DNA of 64,000 bases from Actinomadura litoris (GTDB lineage: Bacteria > Actinomycetota > Actinomycetes > Streptosporangiales > Streptosporangiaceae): positions 1-64,000 of the forward strand of contig NZ_WOFH01000015.1 in assembly GCF_009733595.1 (NCBI RefSeq). The letters are read 5' to 3'. A program made the position numbers and the translations under genes. This document shows positions 48,595 to 57,860 of this stretch, piece after piece. The number at the start of each line of letters is the position of its first letter. Within the stretch, counting starts at the first letter, position 1. Below the pieces are notes generated by a model. The model was not told the DNA's origin and did not search any database. It saw only the letters and a list, made by a program, of their open reading frames with translations.

Positions 48595-49640
48595 CCGTCC
48601 GCCGCCGCACCGGCCGCCCGGGCGCCGTCCACGGTGTCCACCCGCCCCTGCGCCTCCAGCATGACCAGGTGCGCGAGCGTCTCCAGCATCGCCGCGCGGC
48701 GCATGAACGGCTGGATGTCGGCCCACGGCCGCGACCAGGTGAGCCGCCGGGCGAGGTCCCAGGCCGTCGCGCCGTCCGCGCCCGCGCGGATCACCTCCAG
48801 CGCGATCTCGTCAAGCCGCGCCGTGTGGTGCTCGGCGAGCGCCCCGACCCGGTCGGCGAGGCCCGCGAACCGGTACTCGTGCCCCGGCAGGACCTCCTCG
48901 GCGTCCAGGCCGCGCACCTTGTCGAGCGAGTCGTAGAAGTCGGCGAGCGGGTTGTGCCGCTGCTGCGGGTGCACGCCGATCGCCGGGGTGATGCGGGGCA
49001 GCACGTGGTCGCCCGACAGCAGCAGCCGCCGGTCGGGCTCGAAGAAGCACACGTGCCCGGGCGAGTGCCCCGGCGTCCACACCGTCCGCAGGTTCCAGCC
49101 CGCGATGGGGACCTGCTCCCCGTCCTCCAGCAGCAGTTCCGGGTCGGTGTGCCGGACGAGCGGCAGGATCGCCCGGGACGCCTCGGCGAGCGGACCCGCC
49201 TCCTCGTCCGGCACGCCGTGCAGCGCCATCTGCCGCCGCATCGCCGCGATCAGCCCGTCGAAGTCGCGGTACCGGTCGCGCAGCAGGCCCGCGTCCGCCG
49301 GGTGCAGCGCCACCCAGGCGCCCGACGCCTCGCGCACCCGTCCGGCCAGCCCGTAGTGGTCGGGATGCAGGTGCGTGACCAGCACGGCCTTGACGTCGCC
49401 GACCTCGTACCCGGCGATGCCGAGCCCGGCGCGCAGCGCGTCCCACGCCTCGGGGGTGTCCCAGCCCGCGTCCACGAGCGCGATGCCGTCCGGCACCTCC
49501 AGCCCGTACACCAGTACGTACCGGAGCGGGTTGTCCGGCAGCGGAACCGGGATCGACCACAGCCCCGGGCGCACCTGTTCCACCGGCGGGAGCACGCGCT
49601 CCTGCCACGCCTGGTGCTGCAAGATGCCGGTGATCTTCAT
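48489..49640 (-). CDS. MBL-fold metallo-hydrolase
   Basis: The 383-residue protein has the metallo-beta-lactamase-fold metal motif THLHPDHYG (about residue 85), HSPGHVCF, SGDHVLPR and PGHEYRF. A C-terminal winged-helix-like domain (WDLARRLTW, then AMLETLAHLVMLEAQGRV) is typical of LACTB2-like hydrolases acting on thioesters or RNA. The extreme C-terminus (VDTVDTADPADPADPADPA) is encoded by the same 9-bp repeats that form the haemoglobin tail on the other strand. The ATG at 49640 has GGAGAACCG upstream; longer frames are not conserved-looking. Confidence 0.87.
   Translation of the reverse strand: MKITGILQHQAWQERVLPPVEQVRPGLWSIPVPLPDNPLRYVLVYGLEVPDGIALVDAGWDTPEAWDALRAGLGIAGYEVGDVKAVLVTHLHPDHYGLAGRVREASGAWVALHPADAGLLRDRYRDFDGLIAAMRRQMALHGVPDEEAGPLAEASRAILPLVRHTDPELLLEDGEQVPIAGWNLRTVWTPGHSPGHVCFFEPDRRLLLSGDHVLPRITPAIGVHPQQRHNPLADFYDSLDKVRGLDAEEVLPGHEYRFAGLADRVGALAEHHTARLDEIALEVIRAGADGATAWDLARRLTWSRPWADIQPFMRRAAMLETLAHLVMLEAQGRVDTVDGARAAGAAADGQPPCRWRATPVPPDPVDTVDTADPADPADPADPA
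48492..48554. repeat. 9-bp tandem repeat read as protein on both strands
   Basis: GGCCGGGTC occurs four times exactly (48492-48527) and three more times with changes (to 48554). Nine bases keep both reading frames open. On the plus strand it encodes Gly-Ser-Ala repeats in the flavohemoglobin tail; on the minus strand it encodes Asp-Pro-Ala repeats in the MBL protein tail. Confidence 0.92.
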
Positions 49641-49694
49641 CGGTTCTCCGGGGACGGAAGCACGGTCGGCACAGCTGTCTATCACGTCGCCGCG

Positions 49695-49742
49695 CCCGCT
49701 CCGTCGCCAGCCCGCTCCGTCGCCAACCCGCTCCGTCACCGG
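49695..49742. repeat. 16-bp tandem repeat between the MBL and XRE-family genes
   Basis: CCCGCTCCGTCGCCAG is followed by a copy differing at the last base and a third copy differing near its end. The array lies in the 128-bp gap between two minus-strand genes, upstream of the MBL gene. No function is visible beyond slippage. Confidence 0.85.
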
Positions 49743-49768
49743 GCCGCACGGTCACCGGCCCGCGCGGG

Positions 49769-50572
49769 TCACCAGCCCGCGCGCTCCCGCAGGAACGCGG
49801 TCGTGCGCTCGTCCGCCGGGTAGAACGACTCGATCGCCAGCTCCGCGAGCGTCACGTCGACCGGGGTGCCGAACGTCGCGATCGTGCCGAAGAACGACAG
49901 CTCCTGCCCGTCCTTGCGGACCCGCAGCGGGACGAACACCTCGTTGCCCGCCGGCGGCGCCATCGCCTCGCCCACGTCGCCCGGGAAGCTCCGCAGCTCC
50001 CGGTACAGCCGCTCCAGCGCCGCGTCCGCCGTCAGCGCCACGTGCCGCCGCACCCGGTCGATCATGTGGGCGCGCCATTCGGCGAGGTTCAGGATGTTCT
50101 TGGCGAACCCGTCCGGGTGCATGCTGAGCCGCAGCACGTTCAGCGGCGGCTCCAGCAGCTCCGGCGGCGCGTCCTCCATGAACAGGCCCGCGGCGTCGTT
50201 GGCGTCGATCAGGTTCCAGAAGCGGTCGACCACCACCGCCGGGTAGGGCTCGTGCCCCCGCAGCACCTGCTTCAGCGCGGCGCGGACGGAGTCCATCCTC
50301 GGCTCCTCCATCGGCGTCTCGGTGAACACCGGCGCGTAGCCCGCCGAGACCAGCAGCAGGTTGCGGTCGCGCAGCGGCACGTCCAGGTGCTCGGCGAGCC
50401 GCAGCACCATCTCCCGGCTGGGCGCCGACCGCCCGGTCTCCACGAAGCTGAGGTGCCGCGTCGAGACGTCCGCCTCCGAGGCCAGTTCGAGCTGGCTCAG
50501 CCTGCGCCGCTGCCGCCACGCCCGCAGCTGGTCGCCGATCGGCCGCGTGTCGCCCAAGGTCATCGTCGTCAC
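49769..50572 (-). CDS. XRE-family regulator with MmyB-like ligand domain
   Basis: The 267-residue protein has an N-terminal HTH_3/XRE domain (GDQLRAWRQRRRLSQLELASEADVSTRHLSFVETGRS, read in parts) and a C-terminal MmyB-like PAS-type domain (VVVDRFWNLIDANDAAGLF; LSFFGTIATFGTPVDVTLAELAIESFYPADE). Such proteins bind small hydrophobic ligands and often sit beside the oxidoreductase gene they control; here no such gene is adjacent. The start is GTG at 50572. Confidence 0.88.
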   Translation of the reverse strand: MTTMTLGDTRPIGDQLRAWRQRRRLSQLELASEADVSTRHLSFVETGRSAPSREMVLRLAEHLDVPLRDRNLLLVSAGYAPVFTETPMEEPRMDSVRAALKQVLRGHEPYPAVVVDRFWNLIDANDAAGLFMEDAPPELLEPPLNVLRLSMHPDGFAKNILNLAEWRAHMIDRVRRHVALTADAALERLYRELRSFPGDVGEAMAPPAGNEVFVPLRVRKDGQELSFFGTIATFGTPVDVTLAELAIESFYPADERTTAFLRERAGW

Positions 50573-50657
50573 CGCGCCGACGCTACCCAGCGGAGGTCAT
50601 CGAGGCGATGACCTCCCGGGTAATGGACACCGGCGGCCGCCTTTATGTTGTAGATCT

Positions 50658-51455
50658 CTAGACCTTCCGCCACTTCGGGACCCAGGAGCCGTCCTCGACC
50701 TCGTAGTCGCCGAACAGGTCGGGGGCCTCCCGGCGCATCACCTCGCCGATCCGGCCGAACAGCAGCCGGATCTCCTCCTCGGCCCCGGGCGCGGTGCGGT
50801 TCTCCAGCGTGTGGCGCAGCGTGCGGACGTTGGCCGTCCAGACCAGGCCGGTGCCGACGCCCTCGGGCGCGAACCGGCGCATGAACGAGGTCTTGTGCTT
50901 CTTCTCCTTGAACGGCACGCCCTCGTCGTCGAGCCCGAAGTGACCGGCCATCCAGCCCTGGAACTCCTCCATCTGCTCCAGCATCGCGGTCGCGCGCTTC
51001 ATCAGCTCGGGGTCCTCGCGAGCCCACTCGGGGAACCAGAACGGGATGTCCTGGAGGCGGACGAACCGCAGCGACTCCTGCGAGATCGCCACGCCGGGCC
51101 GGTGCCGGACCAGCTCGTGGGTCAGCACGCGGCTCACGTTGTGCAGGACGAAGCTGAAGCTGACGTGCTCCAGCACCGAGCCGTGCAGGCTCCGGAGGAT
51201 GTTCTCCAGGTACTGCCCCTGGTCGGTGCGGACCCTGACCACGTTGGGGTTGAGGCCCGGCTCCCAGGACCGGTAGCACAGCCGCCCGGCGAACTCGGCC
51301 AGGTTCTGCGGGTCGTTCAGCTCGGCGTCGAGGTCGCCCCGGTCGAGCCGCTCCAGCCAGCTCTCGCCGCCCACCTCCCGCAGGTAGCGGGCCACCTCGC
51401 CGTAGTCCAGCTCGGGCCGCGCTACGAGGAACACCTCAGGCTCGACGCTCTTCAC
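50658..51455 (-). CDS. thyX: Flavin-dependent thymidylate synthase (ThyX), variant motif
   Basis: The 265-residue enzyme makes dTMP from dUMP using FAD and methylene-tetrahydrofolate. ThyX features include EHVSFSFVLHNVSRVLTHELVRHR, read in parts, and the C-terminal ANVRTLRHTLENRT. The signature normally reads RHRxxSxxxxSxRY. Here it is RHRPGVAISQESLRF, one residue longer between RHR and the second Ser, so this belongs to a divergent ThyX branch and may not be the housekeeping copy. The GTG at 51455 has GGGGAGAT upstream. It stands alone. Confidence 0.88.
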   Translation of the reverse strand: MKSVEPEVFLVARPELDYGEVARYLREVGGESWLERLDRGDLDAELNDPQNLAEFAGRLCYRSWEPGLNPNVVRVRTDQGQYLENILRSLHGSVLEHVSFSFVLHNVSRVLTHELVRHRPGVAISQESLRFVRLQDIPFWFPEWAREDPELMKRATAMLEQMEEFQGWMAGHFGLDDEGVPFKEKKHKTSFMRRFAPEGVGTGLVWTANVRTLRHTLENRTAPGAEEEIRLLFGRIGEVMRREAPDLFGDYEVEDGSWVPKWRKV

Positions 51456-51652
51456 TGTCGTATCTCCCCTTGGGTCGAGTGGTCCGCCCCATAGGAAACC
51501 ACCCTGGTCCGGGGACCGGTAACCCGGCACCCCGGGCACGCGGACCAGCGCCCGAGCGGCGGCGACCTCCGCCGTCATGTGCGTCCCATGGTGACACTCA
51601 TGAGGGCTATGGCGCAGACTGGGTGGGTCCGCCCAGAACGGAGAGGAATCCG

Positions 51653-53731
51653 ATGCCGGCCGAGCTGAAGGTGCTGGGCGCGTGCCCGCTGGACTGCCCG
51701 GACGGCTGCTCGTGGGTCGTCACCGTCCGCGACGGCAAGGCCGTCCGCATCCGGGGCAACCCCGACCACCCCTACACCCGCGGCGCCCTCTGCGCGAAGG
51801 TCAACCGGTGGCTGGAACGTGCCGAGCAGCCCGACCGGCTCCTGCACCCGATGCGCCGCACGGGCCGCAAGGGCGAGGGCCGCTTCGAGCGCGTCGGCTG
51901 GGACGAGGCGCTCGACGAGATCGCCGAACGGCTGGAGGGCGTCGTCCGCGAGCACGGCGGCGAGGCCGTCTGGCCCTACTGGGGCACCGGCACACTCGGC
52001 TACCTCCAGGGCCTGGAGGGCTACTCCGGGCGGCGGTTCTTCAACGTGCTCGGCGCCTCCGCCCACGACGCGAACATCTGCTCGGCGGCGGGCGCCGCCG
52101 GCCTGGAGGCGACGATCGGGTCGCCGGGCGGCATGGACCCGCAGGACCTCGCGCACGCCCGGCTGCTGATCCTGTGGGGCACCAACCCGCTGACCAGCGG
52201 GCACCACGTGTGGGCGTTCGTCCAGGCGGCGCGGAAGGCGGGCGCGCACCTGGTCGTGATCGACCCCGTCCGGACGCGGACGGCGCGGCAGGCCGACGAG
52301 CACCTCGCCCCGCTGCCCGGCACCGACGCCGCGCTCGCGCTGGCCCTCCTGCACGTCGTCGTGGGCCTCGGCGCGCAGGACGAGGAGTTCCTGGCGCGCC
52401 GCACCCAGGGCTGGGAGGAGTTCCGGGCGCGGATCGCGGAGTTCCCGCCCGAGCGCGCCGCGGAGATCACCGGCGTCCCGGCGGACCGGATCCGCGCGCT
52501 GGGCGAGCGGCTCGCGCGGACCCGCCCCACCGCGATCCGCGCCACCCAGGGCATCCAGCGCAACGCGGGCGGCGGCTCGACGCTGCGCGTCCTCGCGTCC
52601 ATCCCGGGCGTGACGGGAGACTGGGCGCGGCTCGGCGGCGGGCTGTCGTTCTCCACCTCCGGGCACGTGAAGCTGAACAAGGCGGCCCTGTACCGCGACG
52701 ACCTGCGGCCGCGCCCGGTGCGGACGCTGTCGATGAGCCGCCTCGGCGAGGGCCTGCTGGACGTGCGGGACCCCCCGGTCAAGGCCCTGTTCGTGATCGC
52801 CGCGAACCCGGTCGGCAGCACCCCGCACCAGGGCCGGGTGCGGCGCGGCCTGGCCCGCGAGGACCTGTTCACGGTCGTGCTGGACCAGTTCCCCACCGAC
52901 ACCGTGGACTACGCCGACATCGTGCTGCCCGCGACGTCCCAGCACGAGCACACCGACCTGCACGAGGGCTACGGCCACCTCTACCTGACGTGGAACGAGC
53001 CGGCGGTCGCGCCGCCCGGCGAGTGCCTGCCGACCGCCGAGACGTTCCGGCGGCTGGCGCGGCGGATGGGACTGGAGGAGCCGAGCCTCTACGACTCCGA
53101 CGAGAGCCTCGCCGAGCAGCTCCTGGACTCCGACCACCCCTGGATGGCGGGCGTCACGCTCGACCGGCTGCGCGAGGAGGGGTTCGTGCGGATGTCCGTG
53201 CCGGACCCGTTCCTGCCGTACGCCGACGGGTTCCCGACGCCGTCCGGGCGGCTGGAGTTCCGCTCCGCCCTCGCGGCCGCCGCCGGCGCCGACCCGGTCG
53301 CGGGCTACACTCCCCCGGCCGAGGTCGCGGACGCGGCGCGCGCCGCCCGCTACCCGTTCGCGCTGGTCTCGGCGGCCTCCCACGAGTCGCTGAACACCCA
53401 GTTCGCCAACAACCCCGAGCTGCGGCGGCGCCGGGGCGGCCCGTCGGTGCGACTGCACCCCGGCGACGCGGAGCGGCTCGGCCTGCGGGACGGGCAGCGC
53501 GTCCGAGTGGCCAACGACCGCGGCGCGTTCGAGGCGACCCTGGAGCTGACCGACCAGGTCAGGACGGGCGTCGCGGCGACCGCCAAGGGCCACTGGCCCA
53601 AGCTCTCCGGCGGTGCGAACGCCAACGCCGTCGTGGACGAACGCGACACCGACCTCGGCGGCGGCCCCGTCTTCCACGACACCCGCGTGGAGATCACCGC
53701 GATCCCCGATGACCAAGAGGACGAGCGCTGA
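51653..53731 (+). CDS. Molybdopterin-dependent oxidoreductase with N-terminal Fe4S4 domain
   Basis: This 692-residue member of the DMSO reductase family starts with the iron-sulphur motif CPLDCPDGCSW...CAK (about 12-55). Domain segments follow for bis-MGD binding (ILWGTNPLTSGHH; TDTVDYADIVLPATSQHEHTD, read in parts). The C-terminal barrel has HPGDAERLGLRDGQRVRVANDRG. It is cytoplasmic (no Tat signal) and lacks further subunits, like actinobacterial assimilatory or formate-dehydrogenase-like enzymes; the substrate is unknown. The ATG at 51653 follows GGAGAGGAATCCG. Confidence 0.88.
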   Translation: MPAELKVLGACPLDCPDGCSWVVTVRDGKAVRIRGNPDHPYTRGALCAKVNRWLERAEQPDRLLHPMRRTGRKGEGRFERVGWDEALDEIAERLEGVVREHGGEAVWPYWGTGTLGYLQGLEGYSGRRFFNVLGASAHDANICSAAGAAGLEATIGSPGGMDPQDLAHARLLILWGTNPLTSGHHVWAFVQAARKAGAHLVVIDPVRTRTARQADEHLAPLPGTDAALALALLHVVVGLGAQDEEFLARRTQGWEEFRARIAEFPPERAAEITGVPADRIRALGERLARTRPTAIRATQGIQRNAGGGSTLRVLASIPGVTGDWARLGGGLSFSTSGHVKLNKAALYRDDLRPRPVRTLSMSRLGEGLLDVRDPPVKALFVIAANPVGSTPHQGRVRRGLAREDLFTVVLDQFPTDTVDYADIVLPATSQHEHTDLHEGYGHLYLTWNEPAVAPPGECLPTAETFRRLARRMGLEEPSLYDSDESLAEQLLDSDHPWMAGVTLDRLREEGFVRMSVPDPFLPYADGFPTPSGRLEFRSALAAAAGADPVAGYTPPAEVADAARAARYPFALVSAASHESLNTQFANNPELRRRRGGPSVRLHPGDAERLGLRDGQRVRVANDRGAFEATLELTDQVRTGVAATAKGHWPKLSGGANANAVVDERDTDLGGGPVFHDTRVEITAIPDDQEDER

Positions 53732-53777
53732 GCGCAGGCGCGGCCACGCACGTCGCAGTGGACAAGCGCAACGGCGC

Positions 53778-54338
53778 TCAGGAAGCGCCCCGCCAGTCGT
53801 CGTCCTCAAGGATGGAATGGACTACCGAATCCCGCCACGCCCCCCGCACCCGAAGATGCCCCCGGATCCGGCCCTCCTCCACCATGCCGAGCTTGGCCAT
53901 CAACCGCGCGGCCGCGACGTTGTCGGGGCCGCGGGCCCCCCACAGCCGGTGCAGCCCGAGGTCCTCGAACCCGAGCCGGAACAGCAGCCGCCCCGTCTCG
54001 GCGGCCAGCCCCGCACCCCACCGGTCAGGGCGCGAGGCGAACCCGAGCTGGGCGCTCGACTGCCCCGGGTGCTGGACGTCCACGGCCAGCCGCGCGACGC
54101 CGATCACCTCCCCGGACGCCGCGTCCGCCACCGCGAGCGAGTACTCGACCCGCGGCTCATGCCCGGCCGCGTCGATCAGGTGGGAGAGCGTCGCGGCGAC
54201 CCGGTCGCGGCTCCGCGGCTCGAACGACAGGTGCTCGACGACATGCGGGTCGCCGTACACCTTCGACACGGCATCGAGATCATCCGCGGTGAACTCCCGC
54301 AGCGCCACACCGGCGCCCGTCATCGAAACGGGGTACAT
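53778..54338 (-). CDS. GNAT N-acetyltransferase (RimJ/RimL-like)
   Basis: The 186-residue protein has the GNAT fold with LREFTADDLDAVSKVYGDPHV at the N-terminus, acetyl-CoA motif A near DRWGAGLAAETGRLLFRLGFEDLGLHRLW (read in parts) and motif B LGMVEEGRIRGHLRVRGAWRDS. This is the RimJ-type branch that acetylates protein N-termini or small amines. No ribosome binding site precedes the ATG at 54338 or the in-frame ATG at 54323, so a leaderless message is possible. Confidence 0.87.
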   Translation of the reverse strand: MYPVSMTGAGVALREFTADDLDAVSKVYGDPHVVEHLSFEPRSRDRVAATLSHLIDAAGHEPRVEYSLAVADAASGEVIGVARLAVDVQHPGQSSAQLGFASRPDRWGAGLAAETGRLLFRLGFEDLGLHRLWGARGPDNVAAARLMAKLGMVEEGRIRGHLRVRGAWRDSVVHSILEDDDWRGAS

Positions 54339-54494
54339 GGGCAGGAGGCTAGCGCCCGCCGTGACGCGGCGACAGAGGGCCGGCGCGCGGCCACGCCGGC
54401 GCCCTCGCCAACGAGCACGACACCCGCCCTGGAGGCGGTGAGTTGATCCTCTGGTGAGCGGCCGACCGGTACGGTTTGGCGCGGAGGAGAAGTC

Positions 54495-55727
54495 ATGACG
54501 TATCAGGCCATGCTCGACCGTGCCCGCAAGTTCGAGCGGCAGGGGCGCGCCGGGGAGGCCGCGGCGGCCTACGCGGACGCGGCGAAGGCGATGGAGGCGC
54601 GCGGCGACTGGACGTCCGCCGTCGCGGTGCGGGCCCGGCAGGCCCGCGCGCTCGCGGCGGCCGGGCGGACCGGGGAGGCGCAGCGGATCCTCGACGCCGT
54701 CGAGCGGGCCGCCGCGTCGATGACCGGTGAGGTCCGCGCGGTGCTGGACGCGCAGGCCGCGCACGTGCTGGCCGCCGCGGGGCGGACCAGCGAGGCGGCG
54801 CGGCGGGCCTGGGCCGCGATGACCGGCTTCGGGTCGCTCCAGGACCACCGGCGGGCGGACGCGGCGGGCGTCCACGCGGCGCGGCTCATCGTGCGGGACG
54901 CGGGCCCGCGCAAGGCGCTGCTACCCCTGCGCGAGCTGCTGGCGCAGATGCCGCCGGGTGGGGACGGGCACCGGCGGGTGGCCGAGCTGCTCGCGGACGC
55001 CGAGCGGCGTCCCGACCGCGACCACGACATCCTCGTCACCGACCCCGACGGCGCCCCCTGGGGGCGGCTCGCCGCCGCACTGGCCGTCGGCGCGCACCTC
55101 GCGGTCGGCAACGGCGTCGCGTGGAACGCTCTCACCGACGACGGGAACGACCGGGAGCTGCTGGAGCGGGACTGGGGCATCACCGACACGGCGAGCTGGC
55201 GCGAGCAGATGGACAGGCTGCTCGACGCGAACAACAGCGACCCGGCGATCCAGATGGTGCTCGACCGGCGGGGCCGGGGCACCGACGAGCGGACGTGGCG
55301 GTCGGCGATCGCCGCCTGGTGCGAGGAGCGCGACATCGGGCGGGAGACCGTCCGCGAGGTCGTCGAGCTGTCCGGGACGATCCTGCGGTATGAGTCCCGG
55401 TTCCGCGCCGACGGCCTGCTCCCTCCGGGCGGCCTGGTCGAGAGCGTGTACGGCTACGACTTCGGCCGCGCGGTGAACATGGCGCGCTGGGGCCTGAACA
55501 GCGGGTACTGCGACGCGGAGGAGGCCGAGAAGTGCGTGCTGACGGCCGGCCACCGCGCCCACCAGGTGTACCCGTCGTGGGAGTCGTTCTCCGCCGGGTA
55601 CGTCCTCGGCCGGATGCTGCGCTTCGACGACGGCGAGTTCGGCGAGTGGTACGAGCGGTCGCTCACCGGCCACCGGGTGCTCGCGGAGGACCCGTCCAGC
55701 CCCTGGCGGCGCATGTCCTGGGGGTAG
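54495..55727 (+). CDS. DUF1266 protein with N-terminal TPR-like region
   Basis: The 410-residue protein has an Ala-rich helical-repeat N-terminus (about 1-160, resembling tetratricopeptide pairs: AMLDRARKFERQGRAGEAAAAYADAAKAM, read in parts). A C-terminal DUF1266 domain (about 190-410) includes WGITDTASWREQMDRLL, GYDFGRAVNMARWGLNSGYCDAEEA and SFSAGYVLGRMLRF. DUF1266 proteins are widespread in actinomycetes and have no established function; some are linked to toxin-like or immunity loci. No signal peptide. The ATG at 54495 follows GGAGGAGAAGTC. Confidence 0.85.
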   Translation: MTYQAMLDRARKFERQGRAGEAAAAYADAAKAMEARGDWTSAVAVRARQARALAAAGRTGEAQRILDAVERAAASMTGEVRAVLDAQAAHVLAAAGRTSEAARRAWAAMTGFGSLQDHRRADAAGVHAARLIVRDAGPRKALLPLRELLAQMPPGGDGHRRVAELLADAERRPDRDHDILVTDPDGAPWGRLAAALAVGAHLAVGNGVAWNALTDDGNDRELLERDWGITDTASWREQMDRLLDANNSDPAIQMVLDRRGRGTDERTWRSAIAAWCEERDIGRETVREVVELSGTILRYESRFRADGLLPPGGLVESVYGYDFGRAVNMARWGLNSGYCDAEEAEKCVLTAGHRAHQVYPSWESFSAGYVLGRMLRFDDGEFGEWYERSLTGHRVLAEDPSSPWRRMSWG

Positions 55728-55745
55728 GGCCGCCAGGGGGCGGGG

Positions 55746-56768
55746 TCACAGCGCGTCGATCTCCTCGATGATCGCCTGGCGGGCGGCGGCGTCCAGGGAC
55801 GAGGCCGTGACCGCGTTGCGGGCGAGGGCGGCCAGCGCCGCGCGGTCGAGCCCGAACACCTCGGCCGCCGCCCGGTACTCGCCGGTGAGCGTGGTGTCGA
55901 ACATGGGCGGGTCGTCGCTGTTGAGCGTGACGAACAGGCCCGCCTCCAGCAGGCGCGGCAGCGGGTGCTCCGCGAGGGAGGCGACCTGGCCGGTGCACAC
56001 GTTGGAGGTCGGGCACACCTCCAGCGGGATCTGCGTCTCGCGCAGGTGGGCGACCAGGCGCGGGTCGTCCAGGCAGCTGATGCCGTGCCCGATCCGCTCG
56101 GCGCGCAGCCCCTCGATGTTCTCCCAGATCATCTCGGGCCCGCTCATCTCGCCGCCGTGCGGGAGGCTGCGCAGCCCGGCGGCACGGGCCGCCGCGAACG
56201 CCTCGCGGTAGGTGTCGCGGTGCGGCGGGCGGCACTGCTCGATGCCCGCGAGCCCGAACCCGACCAGCGCCTCCGGCGGATGCGTGAGCGCGTGGTCGAG
56301 CGTGCGGCGCGCCGCCTCGGCGCCGAACTCGGTGGGGATGTCGAAGATGTAGGCGACGCGGACGCCGTGCGCCTCCCGCGCCTCCCGCACGGCGCGGTCG
56401 AGCGCCTCGGTGATCGCGGGCATCGGCATCCCCGCGCGCTGGTGGGTGTAGGGGGTGACGGTCAGCTCGACGTAGCGGACGTTCTGCGCCGCGAGGTCGC
56501 GGGCCGTGCCGAGCACGAGCGTCGCGACGTCCTCGGGCGTCCGGACCAGGCTCGACACCGACTCGTACACCTCGGCGAAGTGCGGGAAGTCGCGGAACCG
56601 GTAGAAGGAGCGCAGCTCGCGCTCGTCCAGCGGGACGGGGCCGTCCGGGTGGCGGCGGGCCAGCTCCAGGACGGTCGGGACGGAGGCCGAGCCCACGAGG
56701 TGGACGTGCAGCTCGACCTTCGGGAGGGCGTCGATGAACGCCTCGATGGAGGTGTTTTCGGTGAGCAC
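55746..56768 (-). CDS. Adenosine deaminase family protein
   Basis: The 340-residue TIM-barrel amidohydrolase has the zinc ligands HVHLVGS (about residue 20), catalytic His-Glu in LPHGGEMSG, RIGHG and NSDDPPMF. True adenosine deaminases usually read HLDG or HLEG and HAGE at the first sites. The variants here match the ADA-like subgroup that includes aminodeoxyfutalosine deaminases of actinomycetes (menaquinone pathway), so substrate assignment is open. The GTG start at 56768 is divergent from the WYL regulator. Confidence 0.87.
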   Translation of the reverse strand: MLTENTSIEAFIDALPKVELHVHLVGSASVPTVLELARRHPDGPVPLDERELRSFYRFRDFPHFAEVYESVSSLVRTPEDVATLVLGTARDLAAQNVRYVELTVTPYTHQRAGMPMPAITEALDRAVREAREAHGVRVAYIFDIPTEFGAEAARRTLDHALTHPPEALVGFGLAGIEQCRPPHRDTYREAFAAARAAGLRSLPHGGEMSGPEMIWENIEGLRAERIGHGISCLDDPRLVAHLRETQIPLEVCPTSNVCTGQVASLAEHPLPRLLEAGLFVTLNSDDPPMFDTTLTGEYRAAAEVFGLDRAALAALARNAVTASSLDAAARQAIIEEIDAL

Positions 56769-56878
56769 GCCGCGAAACTAACAGCCGCCGGGCCGTGGCC
56801 GACAGGAGAAACCGCGGAACCTCACACCAGATTGTCAAGAACGGACGGGACGGTCGCCGCGGGTGCCAGGATGGGAGC

Positions 56879-57841
56879 GTGAGGGCTTCCCGGTTGATCT
56901 CGCTCGTCCTGCTCCTGCAGTCGCGGGAGACGATGACGGCGGCCGAGCTGGCGCGCGAGCTGGAGGTGTCGGAGCGGACCGTCTACCGGGACGTGGAGGC
57001 GCTGTCGGCGGCGGGCGTCCCGGTGTACGCCGACCAGGGCCGCCACGGCGGCTACCGGCTGGTCGGCGGGTACCGGACGCGGCTGACCGGGCTCTCCCGG
57101 GAGGAGGCGGAGGCGCTGTTCCTGTCGGGGCTGCCGGGTCCGGCCGGGGAGATGGGCCTCGGCGGCGCGGTCGCCTCGGCGGGGCTGAAGGTGCTCGCGG
57201 CGCTCCCCGCGTCGCTGCGGGACGCGCCGGCCCGGGCCGCGCAGCGGTTCCACCTGGACGCGCCGGGCTGGTTCCAGGAGGCCGGGCCGCCGCCGCTGCT
57301 GCGCGAGCTGGCGCGGGCGGTGTGGGAGGACGAGGTCGTCGAGCTGCGCTACCGCAAGGACCGGGAGGTCGTCCGGACGGTCGAGCCGTACGGGCTCGTG
57401 CTGAAGAACGGCATCTGGTACCTGGTCGCGCGGGTGGACGGCAGGCCGCGCACCTACCGGGCGGAACGGGTCACGGCGGTCCGGCCCACCGGCGACCGGT
57501 TCGAGCGCGACGAGTCGTTCGACCTGGCCGCGCACTGGCGGGAGCAGGCGGCGGCGTTCGTGCGCTCGATGCTCGGCGGCGAGGTCACGGTGCGGCTCAG
57601 CCCGGCCGGGATGCGGGGGCTGCGGTGGGCCGTCGAGCAGTACGCGGCGGAGCGGGCGGCGGAGGCGGCGGGACCGCCCGACGAGCGGGGATGGGTCGTG
57701 ACCACCCTGCCCGTCGAGTCGGTGGCCGTCGCGTTCTCGGAGCTGCTGCGGCTCGGGCCCGAGGTGGAGGTCCTGGAGCCGCCGGAGCTGCGCGCCCGGA
57801 TGGCCGGCGCCGCCGCCCGCCTCGCCGCGCTCTACGGCTGA
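56879..57841 (+). CDS. WYL-domain regulator (YafY family)
   Basis: The 320-residue protein has an N-terminal DeoR-like helix-turn-helix (LISLVLLLQSRETMTAAELARELEVSERTVYRDVEAL, read in parts) and a WYL domain (about 135-215: LRYRKDREVVRTVEPYGLVLKNGIWYLVARVDG, read in parts) that may bind nucleotides or ssDNA. The C-terminal WCX-like region ends AARLAALYG. The start is GTG at 56879 after GGATGGGAGC. It converges with an SDR gene 19 bases away, a common pairing for YafY-type regulators. Confidence 0.9.
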   Translation: MRASRLISLVLLLQSRETMTAAELARELEVSERTVYRDVEALSAAGVPVYADQGRHGGYRLVGGYRTRLTGLSREEAEALFLSGLPGPAGEMGLGGAVASAGLKVLAALPASLRDAPARAAQRFHLDAPGWFQEAGPPPLLRELARAVWEDEVVELRYRKDREVVRTVEPYGLVLKNGIWYLVARVDGRPRTYRAERVTAVRPTGDRFERDESFDLAAHWREQAAAFVRSMLGGEVTVRLSPAGMRGLRWAVEQYAAERAAEAAGPPDERGWVVTTLPVESVAVAFSELLRLGPEVEVLEPPELRARMAGAAARLAALYG

Positions 57842-57860
57842 GGCGCCCCCGCGCCGGCCG

